Shown here piece by piece: positions 34,948 through 43,886 of a stretch of DNA of 64,000 nucleotides. The notes beneath the pieces were generated by a model. That model was given only the letters and a program-made list of their open reading frames with translations. It did no database searches and was not told the DNA's origin. Position 1 is the stretch's first letter; each line of letters opens with the position of its first letter. Location: assembly GCA_013288145.1 (NCBI GenBank), contig JABDCJ010000007.1, positions 1-64,000 on the forward strand, in the 5' to 3' direction. Both the position numbers and the translations under genes were made by a program. This DNA is from Nitrososphaerota archaeon (GTDB lineage Archaea; Thermoproteota; Nitrososphaeria; Nitrososphaerales; CADDZS01).

Positions 34948-35457
34948 AGAGCAAGATCACTCAAGCTAAGTCGGGCGATCAGCGGCAAGTGGACCGAGGT
35001 GCCAGTAAACCATGTTATTGACAAAGAAGAAACAGGGAATGTGATCTAACCCTTTGATCGAACGACCGAAATTGAAGTTGCAGAAGATGCTTATGTCGCT
35101 CTGGAACGAGTGTCTGAATATCGATTCAAGGAAGTCTACATGCTCGCTGCCGATCCTGACAAGAAAGTAAGGGAGTCGAGTAATCGTGTTCACAAGTTTG
35201 CAAGATATCTCCTTGAGAAGCAAACTGCGCTCGTCGCGTTCTTCTCCTGGGGTCGTGGTTACCAGTACTATACGGCTGTTATCTATCCATACGAGAGAAA
35301 AGAGGACGGCGGATTGTGGCTATTGATGGGAATGAGCGAAGGTATCCTCCAACTGGATTACGGAATGTCTCTGGAAGAAGCTACGACTAAGGAACCAGAA
35401 CCAAACGTTCCGCTAATTTCTGTTGCGAGAAAACCCAAAGTCAACATTTCAAAATAA
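34948..35457 (+). pseudogene. Small protein gene with an in-frame stop (intact part 35110-35457)
   Basis: The open part, from a GTG at 35110, encodes 115 aa with no signal peptide (KEVYMLAADPDKKVRESSNR, then FFSWGRGYQYYTAVIYPYE). The same frame upstream, back to 34948, also reads like protein (KWTEVPVNHVIDKEETGNVI) but is cut by a TAA at 35047-35049. So the gene is either a 5'-truncated remnant or starts downstream of the stop. Overall features vaguely recall the Ku core, but not enough to name it. Follows the MFS gene directly. Confidence 0.45.
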
Positions 35458-35640
35458 CGCCTACCAATGAATTGACGCTGTCCGGGTAATACTGCCTGAA
35501 GGTCGCGTGATAATGCAGGAGTGGCAGCAATAAACTCTTGTTTGATCATTCTTATTCAAGTGTCAGCAGAGGCGTTTCTTGATAAGAGGGTAACTCCAGG
35601 TTCCTTCTTACTCTGACAGATTAGCGACCCACAAATATCA

Positions 35641-36156
35641 CTAAGGGTGCTCGGCTAAGCCACTTGATAACATGGCTTCGTTCCACTCTGGGCGCTTGGC
35701 GTAATCCCAAGTTGAGAAATAGCTCGGGATGATCGCAATCACGACTTCGCTTCCATTTTTGATAGAATCCAAAACCTCCTGAGCAATTGGATGGTTCAAT
35801 TTTACATATCTCTTCAATATCCTCTCTCCGAATAACAACTTACGTCCTCTATCGTCTAGCGTTTGTGCTCGTCCTTTTCCTCTTACTCCCTTATTCGGCC
35901 AAGTTTGGGTGTCGACGTTGAAATAAATTCTATCGGTCTTCCTTAGATTTTTCTTCTTCCTCGAATCGCGCCCCGTCAAAAAATATAGCTTAAAGGTTTC
36001 TGGATCGAAATAGTACCACGCAGGGTGAATGTTTGGATCTCCTTTCTCGTCCACGGTTCCGATTTGGATTATTCTACCATCATTGACAAGAAAGATTCTT
36101 ACCTCTTCCTCATCCATCCCGATACCTTTCTCTGCCTGAAAGATTCTCACGGTCAT
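35641..36156 (-). CDS. Pyridoxamine-phosphate-oxidase-like flavin-binding protein
   Basis: 171 aa; the ATG at 36117 (MDEEEVRIFL) is an equally good start. The split-barrel pattern is visible: GRIIQIGTVDEKGDPNIHPA, then the strand FKLYFLTGRDSRKKKNLRKT and DRIYFNVDT. These PPOX-type proteins bind FMN or F420 and act as reductases or oxidases on small substrates. Substrate unknown. It lies on the other strand from the MFS cluster and may be unrelated to it. Confidence 0.8.
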   Translation of the reverse strand: MTVRIFQAEKGIGMDEEEVRIFLVNDGRIIQIGTVDEKGDPNIHPAWYYFDPETFKLYFLTGRDSRKKKNLRKTDRIYFNVDTQTWPNKGVRGKGRAQTLDDRGRKLLFGERILKRYVKLNHPIAQEVLDSIKNGSEVVIAIIPSYFSTWDYAKRPEWNEAMLSSGLAEHP

Positions 36157-36216
36157 AGACTACCGAAACCCTGAATCCTTTAAAGATCGAGATAATTAGA
36201 AAGATCGGTTATCCTA

Positions 36217-37266
36217 TTATCTTGAAACGACTGAAAGGCGTCGTCTATATAGCACAGCGGCACCGACAGCTACAGCTGCAACTATCAGCGTTGCAATTTC
36301 GATCAAGAGTCCAAGAGTATCGCTACTCGTTTGAGGAGCGGGTACTCCTACGATGACAGGGGTGGGGGAGTTTGAAAAGGGGAGGTCCCCGGAAATGGTG
36401 CCATTCGAGATGGCGATGCTTCCAGCTTTCTGCCAAGCATTTGCACTCCAATAATAAATTGTAGGTTCTGCAATGTTTGAACCAGATTGCGGGCATGCTG
36501 AACCACATTCAAAGCTGATGGTGTAAGAGTAGTTGCTTGGTACGATGATAGGATATTCTGAAACACTGAGATTGCCAGCGTCGAGTACGTAGGTTGAGGC
36601 AGGCGGGGGTCCGATGCAGTGCGGCCAGCAATTTGGAAACCAGATAGGATAATACCAGAAGTGAAAATGAATATTATTAGAACAGATATTCTGCGGACAA
36701 TTGGTGCCCGTTAGACACGGATTTCCACTAGATTGGAAGCATAGCGGCGCGGGTCCGGGAAGACACAGACTTTTAGACGCGAGCTTATTCACCGTGAGAG
36801 CCTCTCCAGGCGAGAGGGTTAGTTCAGCACCTCCTCCGGACACGTTGCCGTTCACAACAGACAAGCAGTAAGTGCCGGGATAGAGGAGGATCTGCGGGGC
36901 TCCATTCACGAACGGGGTCTGCGACGCTTCAGCGATGGAAGAGGACGGACTCCATACATACAGCGTTCCTGTATTGATGGGCGACATTACTGTAAGGGTG
37001 CTCACCTGGGAGCTGCTGTACAATCCCTCTGGGATGCAGGTTCCACATGGGCTTCCGGAACCCGCGGTGATCTGGGCGAATATTTCTCCGTTATCGGGAT
37101 TGTACTGCATTGTGTCTACGACATTGCTTGTTACCTCTGCGGTATCCACTCCAAAGTTGTACGCGTTGGGAACCATCTCATAGTTATTTCCGTTCCAATA
37201 TTCGAGCTGAAGATTCATCGTTCCTTGAGAGAGTGATGAAGGGGGAAGGGGATGAAAAAAATCCAA
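36217..37266 (-). CDS. Thermopsin C-terminal half and membrane anchor (frameshifted)
   Basis: 349 aa. The beginning (LQLEYWNGNNYEMVPNAYNF, GVDTAEVTSN) is the typical thermopsin C-terminal part. After it come beta-rich stretches and a Pro/Cys/Trp-rich linker, then a C-terminal membrane helix (residues ~315-340) with a basic tail RRRLSVVSR. It has no signal peptide and starts mid-fold. It continues the gene at 37184-38077 if the A7 run at 37255-37261 loses one base, giving DFGFFHPLPPSSLSQGTMNL. The restored protein would be a surface-anchored thermopsin. Confidence 0.65.
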   Translation of the reverse strand: MDFFHPLPPSSLSQGTMNLQLEYWNGNNYEMVPNAYNFGVDTAEVTSNVVDTMQYNPDNGEIFAQITAGSGSPCGTCIPEGLYSSSQVSTLTVMSPINTGTLYVWSPSSSIAEASQTPFVNGAPQILLYPGTYCLSVVNGNVSGGGAELTLSPGEALTVNKLASKSLCLPGPAPLCFQSSGNPCLTGTNCPQNICSNNIHFHFWYYPIWFPNCWPHCIGPPPASTYVLDAGNLSVSEYPIIVPSNYSYTISFECGSACPQSGSNIAEPTIYYWSANAWQKAGSIAISNGTISGDLPFSNSPTPVIVGVPAPQTSSDTLGLLIEIATLIVAAVAVGAAVLYRRRLSVVSR

Positions 37267-38077
37267 AGTCCAGCTCTGCGTCGCTGTACGAAACTATTCC
37301 AATATTGGCATTGTTATTCGGATCGAAAGAATTTCCCTCGACCACTAGATTGCTATCGGACTCTGGCGTATAGCAGGTAAAGATAGCAGTATCGACGGTT
37401 GTCCACCCGGAGTGGTCCGCATCTTGGTACATCGCAATAATTTCCGGCTGTCCGGTCGACGCCGCCATTGCCGATTCTACTTTGAAATCCAAGTTTGTGG
37501 GGAAGGAGATTGGATCCGAGGTCGAGAGAGTATTTCCAAAGGTCTGCGCCCCACGCGAGCTTGCTGTGCTGACCCCGCCAGGACCTTGAATGCAGTTGGA
37601 CGAAAATTTTCCATCTCCGGGAGAAGTATAGTTCCAGATTTCGACAGCGAAGTTGTTCAGATAATAAGCCCCGGCTGTTTGGCTGATGGTAGCAACGAGC
37701 TGGATCCAATAAACTTGCGGCTTTCCATTTGTTTCCATGTCAAAGTTAACATTCAGCTGGAAAACTCCGCTCGTCTGGGAGTTGGGTGAATAACTTTGGA
37801 TGTTTATTGTGCCGAGAAACGACGTGGTGCTGTAAGGAGTTACGGCAGTGCCGGTAGAGGGACTCATTCCATAATCGGAAATTCCCATCGGGGCTGGTTC
37901 TGCGTGAACGTGACTAGTGGGAGGAATTATTTGGGCGTAAGCAATGGAAAAGAAACTTGAAAGGGCTAGAATTGACACTACGATAAGAAAGATTGTTTTG
38001 GCAGACGTGGGAAAGAAGGATTTCTTATGAAATAGGCGACGACGAATATTTTTGTTGTGAAGAAATAACTCGTCCAT
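37184..38077 (-). CDS. Thermopsin-like protease, N-terminal half (frameshifted)
   Basis: 297 aa from an ATG at 38077; the frame is open to an ATG at 38203, but the nearer start puts the basic stretch IRRRLFHKK and the signal helix (AKTIFLIVVSILALSSFFSI) near the N terminus. Classic thermopsin features follow: EPAPMGISDYGM, YSTTSFLGTINI, FQLNVNF, YWIQLVATI and SDAELDFGF. The last ~20 residues are out of frame after the A7 run. An extracellular acid protease is expected once the two halves are joined. Together with the gene at 24724 there are two thermopsins in the window. Confidence 0.7.
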   Translation of the reverse strand: MDELFLHNKNIRRRLFHKKSFFPTSAKTIFLIVVSILALSSFFSIAYAQIIPPTSHVHAEPAPMGISDYGMSPSTGTAVTPYSTTSFLGTINIQSYSPNSQTSGVFQLNVNFDMETNGKPQVYWIQLVATISQTAGAYYLNNFAVEIWNYTSPGDGKFSSNCIQGPGGVSTASSRGAQTFGNTLSTSDPISFPTNLDFKVESAMAASTGQPEIIAMYQDADHSGWTTVDTAIFTCYTPESDSNLVVEGNSFDPNNNANIGIVSYSDAELDFGFFSSPSPFITLSRNDESSARILERK

Positions 38078-38306
38078 GATTTCGCGAAAATATCGTCCAA
38101 TATTAAAAGCCATCAATAAGTGGGATGTTAAAATGGATTTGAGTATTTTCAGCGACTGACTTCCAATCAACAGATAATGTGACCAATGATGTTCAACTTT
38201 CATTCTAGGACCTCGACCCCGGACCGCGAAATCCTCCAGCTAGAGCGCGTCAGCGCCTCGTTCTATTAGAAGCCAATAAATCTCAAACGTTGGACGTTTT
38301 TGAGGA

Positions 38307-39068
38307 TTGAGCGAACAGCTGAACCTTGTCTCCCAGGTAATCCTAACAATATTGGGAGGTATCATCGCTGCGGCAACCGGGATCTGGATCGGTCTCACAT
38401 TGGACAAAAGACATCTTAAGGAGAAGATTCGATTTGATCACTTCACGCAGATAAAATCGAACGTCCTTGAGCCTGTAAGGAAGTCATTGATGCAAACGGT
38501 GGAAAATTACACGACCAATGAGCAACATAGGTACGATTCCAAAACATACGAGGAATTGATGAAGATGCCCTCGCATTGGTGGGATTATTTCTCGGCGACT
38601 GAAAGCTGTGATCCTATTTTGCTCGAAGATCTTCCTACCCACTTCATTGAGCTGCCACCTCTCTTCGATGAAGTTCAGAACCTGATTAGAAATCGGACGA
38701 TGGAATATCTCAAACTGCGGATCAAAACTTCTTTGAGCCTCGCTGACAGGTTCAAGAAATTCAAGACTCCCGACGGAACGACACATCTTTTCCCAGAGAA
38801 CGAACTGGAAATGGCTGCTCACGCAGCCTTGATGATTCTTATGGGATACCACAGAGCGTTCTGGGCGAATTTGGATTACACCCTAACTCAGAACGGCAGG
38901 ATAGATCTTGTTCTCCAAGTTGCAAAGGAATATTCAACAGGAAATGGCTTGGAGTTCATTTTACTGCAAGATTTGATTCGAACTACCCTCGACAAAACTG
39001 TAAAGAAAATCGGTCAAATCGAGCTGCTTCCAATTCTCCCGGGAAATTGCCCTTACATCAAAGTCTAG
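38307..39068 (+). CDS. Membrane-anchored helical protein, unknown
   Basis: 253 aa from a TTG. A single N-terminal helix (LVSQVILTILGGIIAAATGI) is followed by a charged, mostly helical cytosolic domain (for example DKRHLKEKIRFDHFTQIKSN). No catalytic motif is visible. A TATA-like AATAAATC lies ~30 nt upstream, so the message is probably leaderless. A few such one-helix cytosolic proteins occur in defence loci, but nothing here proves that. Confidence 0.6.
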   Translation: MSEQLNLVSQVILTILGGIIAAATGIWIGLTLDKRHLKEKIRFDHFTQIKSNVLEPVRKSLMQTVENYTTNEQHRYDSKTYEELMKMPSHWWDYFSATESCDPILLEDLPTHFIELPPLFDEVQNLIRNRTMEYLKLRIKTSLSLADRFKKFKTPDGTTHLFPENELEMAAHAALMILMGYHRAFWANLDYTLTQNGRIDLVLQVAKEYSTGNGLEFILLQDLIRTTLDKTVKKIGQIELLPILPGNCPYIKV

Positions 39069-39435
39069 TCAAGGTCACACGTCGATACTAGGTTGTCGGA
39101 CGCTTAAGTGAGACCAGAATCTACTTTGAATTTGAACACGATATTTGCAAAGCTTTTCGTCTGGAGTTCCTCGCAGACAATGCTTGTCGCTCACTCCCAG
39201 GACTGGGACCTCTTTAATGGTCATACGACATAGCAACATCTGGACGGTTCGGTCTCGGAGTGCCGGCGAAAATCCGATCTAAGAAACGTGTGTAGAATGC
39301 TGACGAGGTGATCGGTTGATGTGAGAAGCTATTATTCTCAGATAATCGTAAGACCTATTGCAATAATTGCATCTCTGCTCAAAGGTTTGTAGAAGGCGGT
39401 CAAGCTATTTATACGACCAAAATACTGTCTCAAAT
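39069..39435. other. Non-coding gap, nothing recognised
   Basis: 367 nt without a convincing gene, RNA or strong inverted repeat. Confidence 0.4.
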
Positions 39436-39618
39436 ATGACACTAGAGTCTACGTTTTGGCGTTGTGAATGTGGAAATGAATTTGAGCTGATCGACGCTGT
39501 AACTTCCGGGAACCGGATGCAAGATCAAATCAAGTTTTCATGCGATAAATGCGGCAGAATCGATACGGCAAGCATCCGCGGAATCGCATCGATAAGAGGA
39601 GCTTCAATAATAGAGTAG
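39436..39618 (+). CDS. Small zinc-ribbon protein
   Basis: 60 aa from the ATG at 39436; a frame open from 39367 would add 23 basic residues of low quality. FWRCECGNEFELIDAV and IKFSCDKCGRIDTAS give CxC and CxxC knuckles about 27 residues apart, a zinc ribbon. The tail repeats IRGIASIRGAS. It recalls the ribbon at 26159. Function unknown. Confidence 0.5.
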   Translation: MTLESTFWRCECGNEFELIDAVTSGNRMQDQIKFSCDKCGRIDTASIRGIASIRGASIIE

Positions 39619-39906
39619 AGCGACTCCGGCCCAAAAGTGGTTCATCGTAATTCCACCAGTCAGGTTGAAACAAAGTGCGCTCTAATGCAATTGATATGCA
39701 TCGACTGTTAGATTAACAAAACTGAGCATTTGGACAGGTTACTTCGGTAGAGGCGTTTCAATGTCAAGTTCAGATAAAATCAAGTCGCTAGAATGTTGAA
39801 AAATGGAGAAGTTCCCAATTTTGGAAAAAAGTCAAACTTGTAGCTTTGAAAATCGAGTTTGCCTTATAAAAAGCCTCGTTGACTCTTCGTTTGAGTTCAA
39901 ACCACG
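39619..39906. other. Upstream region of the 39.9 kb stalk gene
   Basis: No gene. Holds a near-palindrome TTCCCAATTTTGGAA (39812-39826), a close match to one at 60510-60524, and a TATA box CTTATAAAAA (39863-39872) about 35-44 nt before the TTG at 39907. Confidence 0.4.
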
Positions 39907-40779
39907 TTGCAAAAAACTGGAGTTCTGATTGCAGTCTTTGCCTTATTCGTAATCACCTCTGCATCTGCCAGCTAAGTCTTGAAACCTTCTACTTTAGCAA
40001 CAACTACGGTTCAAAATACCATAACTCAAATCGAAACTCAGCCGACACAATTTGTAACAACTACTGGAACGCAGCTCTTGACTGCAACAGTTCCCAGTGG
40101 CGTCACATCGTATATCACGCAGAGCGTTACCACCTTGATACCGCGGATTTCAACGATTACTACGACACAACCAGAAACGACAACCATTGCAGGCTCAGAG
40201 TTTAGCATTACCTCGCCGGTAACAATCGTGGTGTCATCGATAATTTCAACGGAGACAATATCTGACGTTTCTGCTCAAACCATAACCGCAACTTCGATTC
40301 TGCCGGTTGTCACAACGCAAATGCAAACATCAACACAAACGACTACAACCACTTCGACAAGCACTAGCACCACCACCATCACGAGAGTGACTACTGTCTA
40401 TAGTCGCCCAAGCTTCTCTGGTTATTCTAGCATCACTGTTGTTCCTGTAAATGTGACAGGCGGCTGCTCCGGTCCCGCGGGTTACTGTCCTTTTGACGCC
40501 GCCGTCTATATGGCTATGTGTTTCGCCCTCGGAGTAAATGGAACTGAATGTTCCTTTCGTGGTAGCTTGATTCCACCAGATGGTAACATAACTGTGGGTC
40601 AGCCCGCAGGCAGCGATGTCTATATTGTCCTTTACCCCGAGGTGTTAGTGAATTACCCAGAGGGAGCCACCTTCGGTAACGGTTGTTTAGCTATAGTGGA
40701 GTGGAATTTTCCAGAGACTTCCGGAACTAATGCAGTAGTACAAATCCCAATAGGAACTGTAAACTTGCCACCTTGTTAA
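39907..40779 (+). pseudogene. Thr-rich stalk protein with in-frame stop after the signal peptide
   Basis: The frame from a TTG at 39907 starts as a signal peptide (KTGVLIAVFALFVITSASAS) and meets a TAA at 39973-39975. Directly after it the same frame is open from a TTG at 39979 for 266 codons: a ~130-residue Thr-rich stalk (tandem TTT, TVT, TST units), then a Cys-containing head (GGCSGPAGYCPFDAAVYMAM). Without the signal peptide the product would stay in the cytosol, so either this is a fresh nonsense mutation, the stop is read through, or the base is wrong. Same plan as the stalk protein at 21929, including a head with a similar ending. Confidence 0.6.
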
Positions 40780-40901
40780 TTGGCGAATAGTGAATAGATC
40801 TACTGAGACTCATTACGATTATTGGTTTTGAGCTTGCCATGAGGTTCCCCCTAATCTTCACCGCTGCCGCTGACTGTCGTCATGATGATACTAGCACACT
40901 A

Positions 40902-41849
40902 CTACGTCGAGTTGGTCACGCCGACCACCTCAGTGTACACGAGACCGGGATTGCCATTGGGCGCAGGCACATAATGGCAAGAGCTGCCAATGATTGGGTT
41001 TGTCAAGTTGCCGAACTGCAAGTACACGTAGATTCCATATCCGCAGATGACGTTCTGGGGATAAAAGCCGCTCCATAGGGCGATTTCATAGGTCCCGCTC
41101 GGGACCGGCACTATCGGTTGAACGGTGTAGTTGACCTCGAAACCCTCGTTTTCGTTTTGGGGACCACCAATTAGGAAGCTAGCAATGCTGGGGGTGACCA
41201 AGAACGATGATGTTAAGTTGAAAAGCTCCCCGTTCGTCACGTTACGGAGGAGCGGAGAGTAGATGGTAAATTGCCGAGAGGCGTTGATTACTATTGGAGA
41301 AGTGGAGTTGAAATAATAGAACCTCACGCATAGAGTTGCGGTCGCGTCCGATTTCTGTGGGAGTGAAAAAGCGACGCCTACATCAGTTCCATTCTGATAA
41401 GATTTTGAGCAGCTGATAGCAGTGCTAGGAGAAATGTAAGAGCCCACAGGGCAAGCGTTCTCCCACGGTAGCTTTGGAGTTGTACAGTAGGAGGTAGAGT
41501 TGTCGTACCAGATTGTGAAGACTGTGAATATGGTGTCGTTTTCCAGAGTGAATTGGCTAACGTAATACTGTCGACCTCCGTAACTTACGATTTGGGCAGA
41601 GATAGACTGGTTGGGGTAGGTCGCGCACGGCAATCGCAACGCACCGCATGGTTGTCCAGCTGCTAACCCATAGACTGTAACATTCGTGTTCACCACTTGC
41701 CAAGTACTGCTGGTCTGAGTAGATTGCTGAGGCGGCTGCAAGCTCAGATTCAGATAGATTCCAAAGATGAGCGCAATAGCTATGATTGGAGCGAGACTCA
41801 AAGCTGCTGTCTTTCGTGCGGAGGTCATCTGACTAATCCTTACACCCAT
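40902..41849 (-). CDS. Membrane-anchored extracellular protein, unknown
   Basis: 315 aa; a second ATG seven codons later (MTSARKTAALSL) may be the true start, and its basic-then-RKTAA pattern resembles the stalk genes. One N-terminal helix (LSLAPIIAIALIFGIYLNLS), then a long beta-rich domain with about ten sequons and several Cys. No protease or glycosidase motif visible. It converges on the stalk gene at 39979 and is divergent from the one at 41972. Confidence 0.65.
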   Translation of the reverse strand: MGVRISQMTSARKTAALSLAPIIAIALIFGIYLNLSLQPPQQSTQTSSTWQVVNTNVTVYGLAAGQPCGALRLPCATYPNQSISAQIVSYGGRQYYVSQFTLENDTIFTVFTIWYDNSTSYCTTPKLPWENACPVGSYISPSTAISCSKSYQNGTDVGVAFSLPQKSDATATLCVRFYYFNSTSPIVINASRQFTIYSPLLRNVTNGELFNLTSSFLVTPSIASFLIGGPQNENEGFEVNYTVQPIVPVPSGTYEIALWSGFYPQNVICGYGIYVYLQFGNLTNPIIGSSCHYVPAPNGNPGLVYTEVVGVTNST

Positions 41850-41971
41850 ATCTATCTAATCAGTGTTCAATTCAAACTATGCTTTGTGAGCCCTGTTCTG
41901 CTTGGTAGAACTATATCGAGTGGGGATGACGTTGCAAATAGAGTCGGCGATTCCCAAGAGAAGAAAGCGTC

Positions 41972-42454
41972 ATGGACAAGCCCAGTACTCTGCGTTTAGT
42001 CGGCGTTTCGGTAGTCATGTTGGTCGTGGGCGTTGCCCTCGGTTCATCTGTTTTTGTGATGAGGACGATTGAAACGACAACTGTACTATCGACCAAAATT
42101 CAACTAACTACAGAATTTTCGACCGTCACCCAAACATCCACTCTTGCAAGCCCTCGCTCTGTAGTTTCTATTTCTCGGGAGATTGCGTTGTTTGTGGTGG
42201 TACTGAATAATTCGGCTTTATCGATTCTGACGAAGAGGATACTAATGCAAGACGTGACCATCTATACAACGAGTGGAAACTGTACTGCTGAAACAGCATC
42301 AAGTGGATTAATTACAAGTACACAATACTTGTTCAATAACCATACGATAACAAATTCGACGACGGTGCAGGTCAGTTCAATTTCTACTACGACCACGGAG
42401 AATACCAACGCAACGTCTACCGCAGTTCCGTCAGAGTTCCCGATTCAATGCTGA
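41972..42454 (+). CDS. Short Thr-rich stalk membrane protein
   Basis: 160 aa from an ATG. One N-terminal membrane helix (VGVSVVMLVVGVALGSSVFV), then a Thr-rich linker (TIETTTVLSTKIQLTTEFST) and a small head with one Cys near the middle and one at the end. The last 30 residues are again Thr-rich. Smallest of the stalk group and adjacent to two others (42518, 43176), so the three look like a tandem array. Confidence 0.65.
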   Translation: MDKPSTLRLVGVSVVMLVVGVALGSSVFVMRTIETTTVLSTKIQLTTEFSTVTQTSTLASPRSVVSISREIALFVVVLNNSALSILTKRILMQDVTIYTTSGNCTAETASSGLITSTQYLFNNHTITNSTTVQVSSISTTTTENTNATSTAVPSEFPIQC

Positions 42455-42517
42455 AAATTTACAAAGACGGGAATAAATCCGCCGTGGTAGTTACCCATAG
42501 GACAATGAGGACTTGAT

Positions 42518-43102
42518 ATGAAGAGTGCGTCAATATCCCGAGCTGCTGCCGCTCTAATTATCATTATGCTGGTCGTGCTTGTCGGTATCGTCGGATACGC
42601 TTTTGGAAACGCACAAACAATTTTCTCCACTGAAACTACGACTGTATCGACAACTACGACGGTAGTTCCTTACCTGCAGGTGATAAGCTTGGTATTCGCA
42701 TTTCACCTTCAGAAGATGGAATTGAGGAATGCGAGCGGAGTCGCTGAGGATTACGCTCCCGACGCAGTGCTTGTCTGGGAAGGCAATGCGCAGGGGCTGG
42801 AAGGAACGTACCGTGGCGGCAACATCTCAATCTTTTGGTGCTCGTTCCTGTGCCACATCCAAAATCTTCTCGTTTCAAATTCAAGCTACTCAGCGACCAT
42901 AAACTCAACAGCCACGGGTGGTTCGACCGCCTTCGTCAACTCTACTATCTTGGTGTCCGGTCGTGGCACGATATTGGGAAATTTCAGCGGAATCATAAGC
43001 CTCAGAATAGTCTACGACTCCAACAAAGAGAACAGTTGGCTAATTTCTAACGAGACTTGGAATTTTCTCCAGCTTACCACGACAGGACAAGGGTACGCCT
43101 AG
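42518..43102 (+). CDS. Thr-stalk membrane protein with beta head
   Basis: 194 aa from an ATG. MKSASISRAAAALIIIMLVV begins the anchor; a short Thr stalk (TETTTVSTTTTVV) and a head rich in strands and sequons follow (two cysteines at FWCSFLCHI). The head fold resembles SnoaL/NTF2-like domains (e.g. LVWEGNAQGLEGTYRGGNIS, then NETWNFLQL), which would be unusual outside the cell. That assignment is tentative. Confidence 0.65.
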   Translation: MKSASISRAAAALIIIMLVVLVGIVGYAFGNAQTIFSTETTTVSTTTTVVPYLQVISLVFAFHLQKMELRNASGVAEDYAPDAVLVWEGNAQGLEGTYRGGNISIFWCSFLCHIQNLLVSNSSYSATINSTATGGSTAFVNSTILVSGRGTILGNFSGIISLRIVYDSNKENSWLISNETWNFLQLTTTGQGYA

Positions 43103-43175
43103 GCCTTTTTTCGGGTGTTGGAGAACGAGGGGATCTAGTTTAGCTGCAATATTTGTTGTTGTTGCGATTGCATCT

Positions 43176-43886
43176 ATGGTTCTAGGTTTGATTCTCGGGG
43201 CAAATGTCTTGACATCGCAAAAAACTGGAACTGCAAACTTCTCCACTACAGCCACCGTGACTGAAACCAACAACTTGATCTCGTTTACCACTTTTACCCA
43301 TAGAGTTACGACAACAAGAACTCTCGCTATCAATTATTCGACAGGTCTGGATTTCGTAATGTCGATAAATTCCTCAACAGTTCAGCATGGGCATAATCTG
43401 ACGGTTTTCGTGGGAGCCTACAATGGTTTGAACAGCACGAACAACGTTGCGGGTGCATCGGGTTGGAGATTAACTAATGAGTCAGAGGCAGGTCCCAGTT
43501 ATAATTGTGCGCAGAACGATCCATTCAGGGTGGAAGTGATGAGGGGTTACTACGACATGAGCAACTTCTCTGGGGGAACGCCATTAGTCTTCACCGTTTT
43601 TGAGCCTCCCTTCGGATACAATCAGTGCCTCATCTATGTCGCGGCAACGAACCCTTCGGCTCAGCCACTCTTCCAATCTGACTCGCAGAATAATTACGTG
43701 TTCAAGCCTGATAGTAACAATGCACAGTGGATAGCCGGCGGCTTTCAAGAAGTTAATCAATCGGCAGTCATGAGTGAAACCGACCTCCTACGACCTGTCG
43801 TCTTCACCAATTCAACCGGTGTATTCACCGTCGTAGGCGGGGACGAATGGGGTGACCTAGAAGTTGAACACTTTGTTCTTAGCTAG
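43176..43886 (+). CDS. Thr-stalk membrane protein, start missing or shifted
   Basis: 236 aa from the ATG at 43176, which lies inside the anchor helix. The same frame is open upstream (WRTRGSSLAAIFVVVAIAS, matching the N termini of the paralogues) but offers no start codon, while the GTG/TTG near 43119 is in another frame. So the 5' end is probably broken by a one-base change. Stalk (residues ~25-50, TVTETNNLISFTTFTHRVTT) and a larger beta head with sequons follow. No function is supported beyond surface display. Confidence 0.6.
   Translation: MVLGLILGANVLTSQKTGTANFSTTATVTETNNLISFTTFTHRVTTTRTLAINYSTGLDFVMSINSSTVQHGHNLTVFVGAYNGLNSTNNVAGASGWRLTNESEAGPSYNCAQNDPFRVEVMRGYYDMSNFSGGTPLVFTVFEPPFGYNQCLIYVAATNPSAQPLFQSDSQNNYVFKPDSNNAQWIAGGFQEVNQSAVMSETDLLRPVVFTNSTGVFTVVGGDEWGDLEVEHFVLS

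Noticed and set aside
35110..35457. Ku DNA-end-binding protein
   Set aside because: A few core-like stretches, but no convincing alignment by eye and no ligase or polymerase partner nearby.
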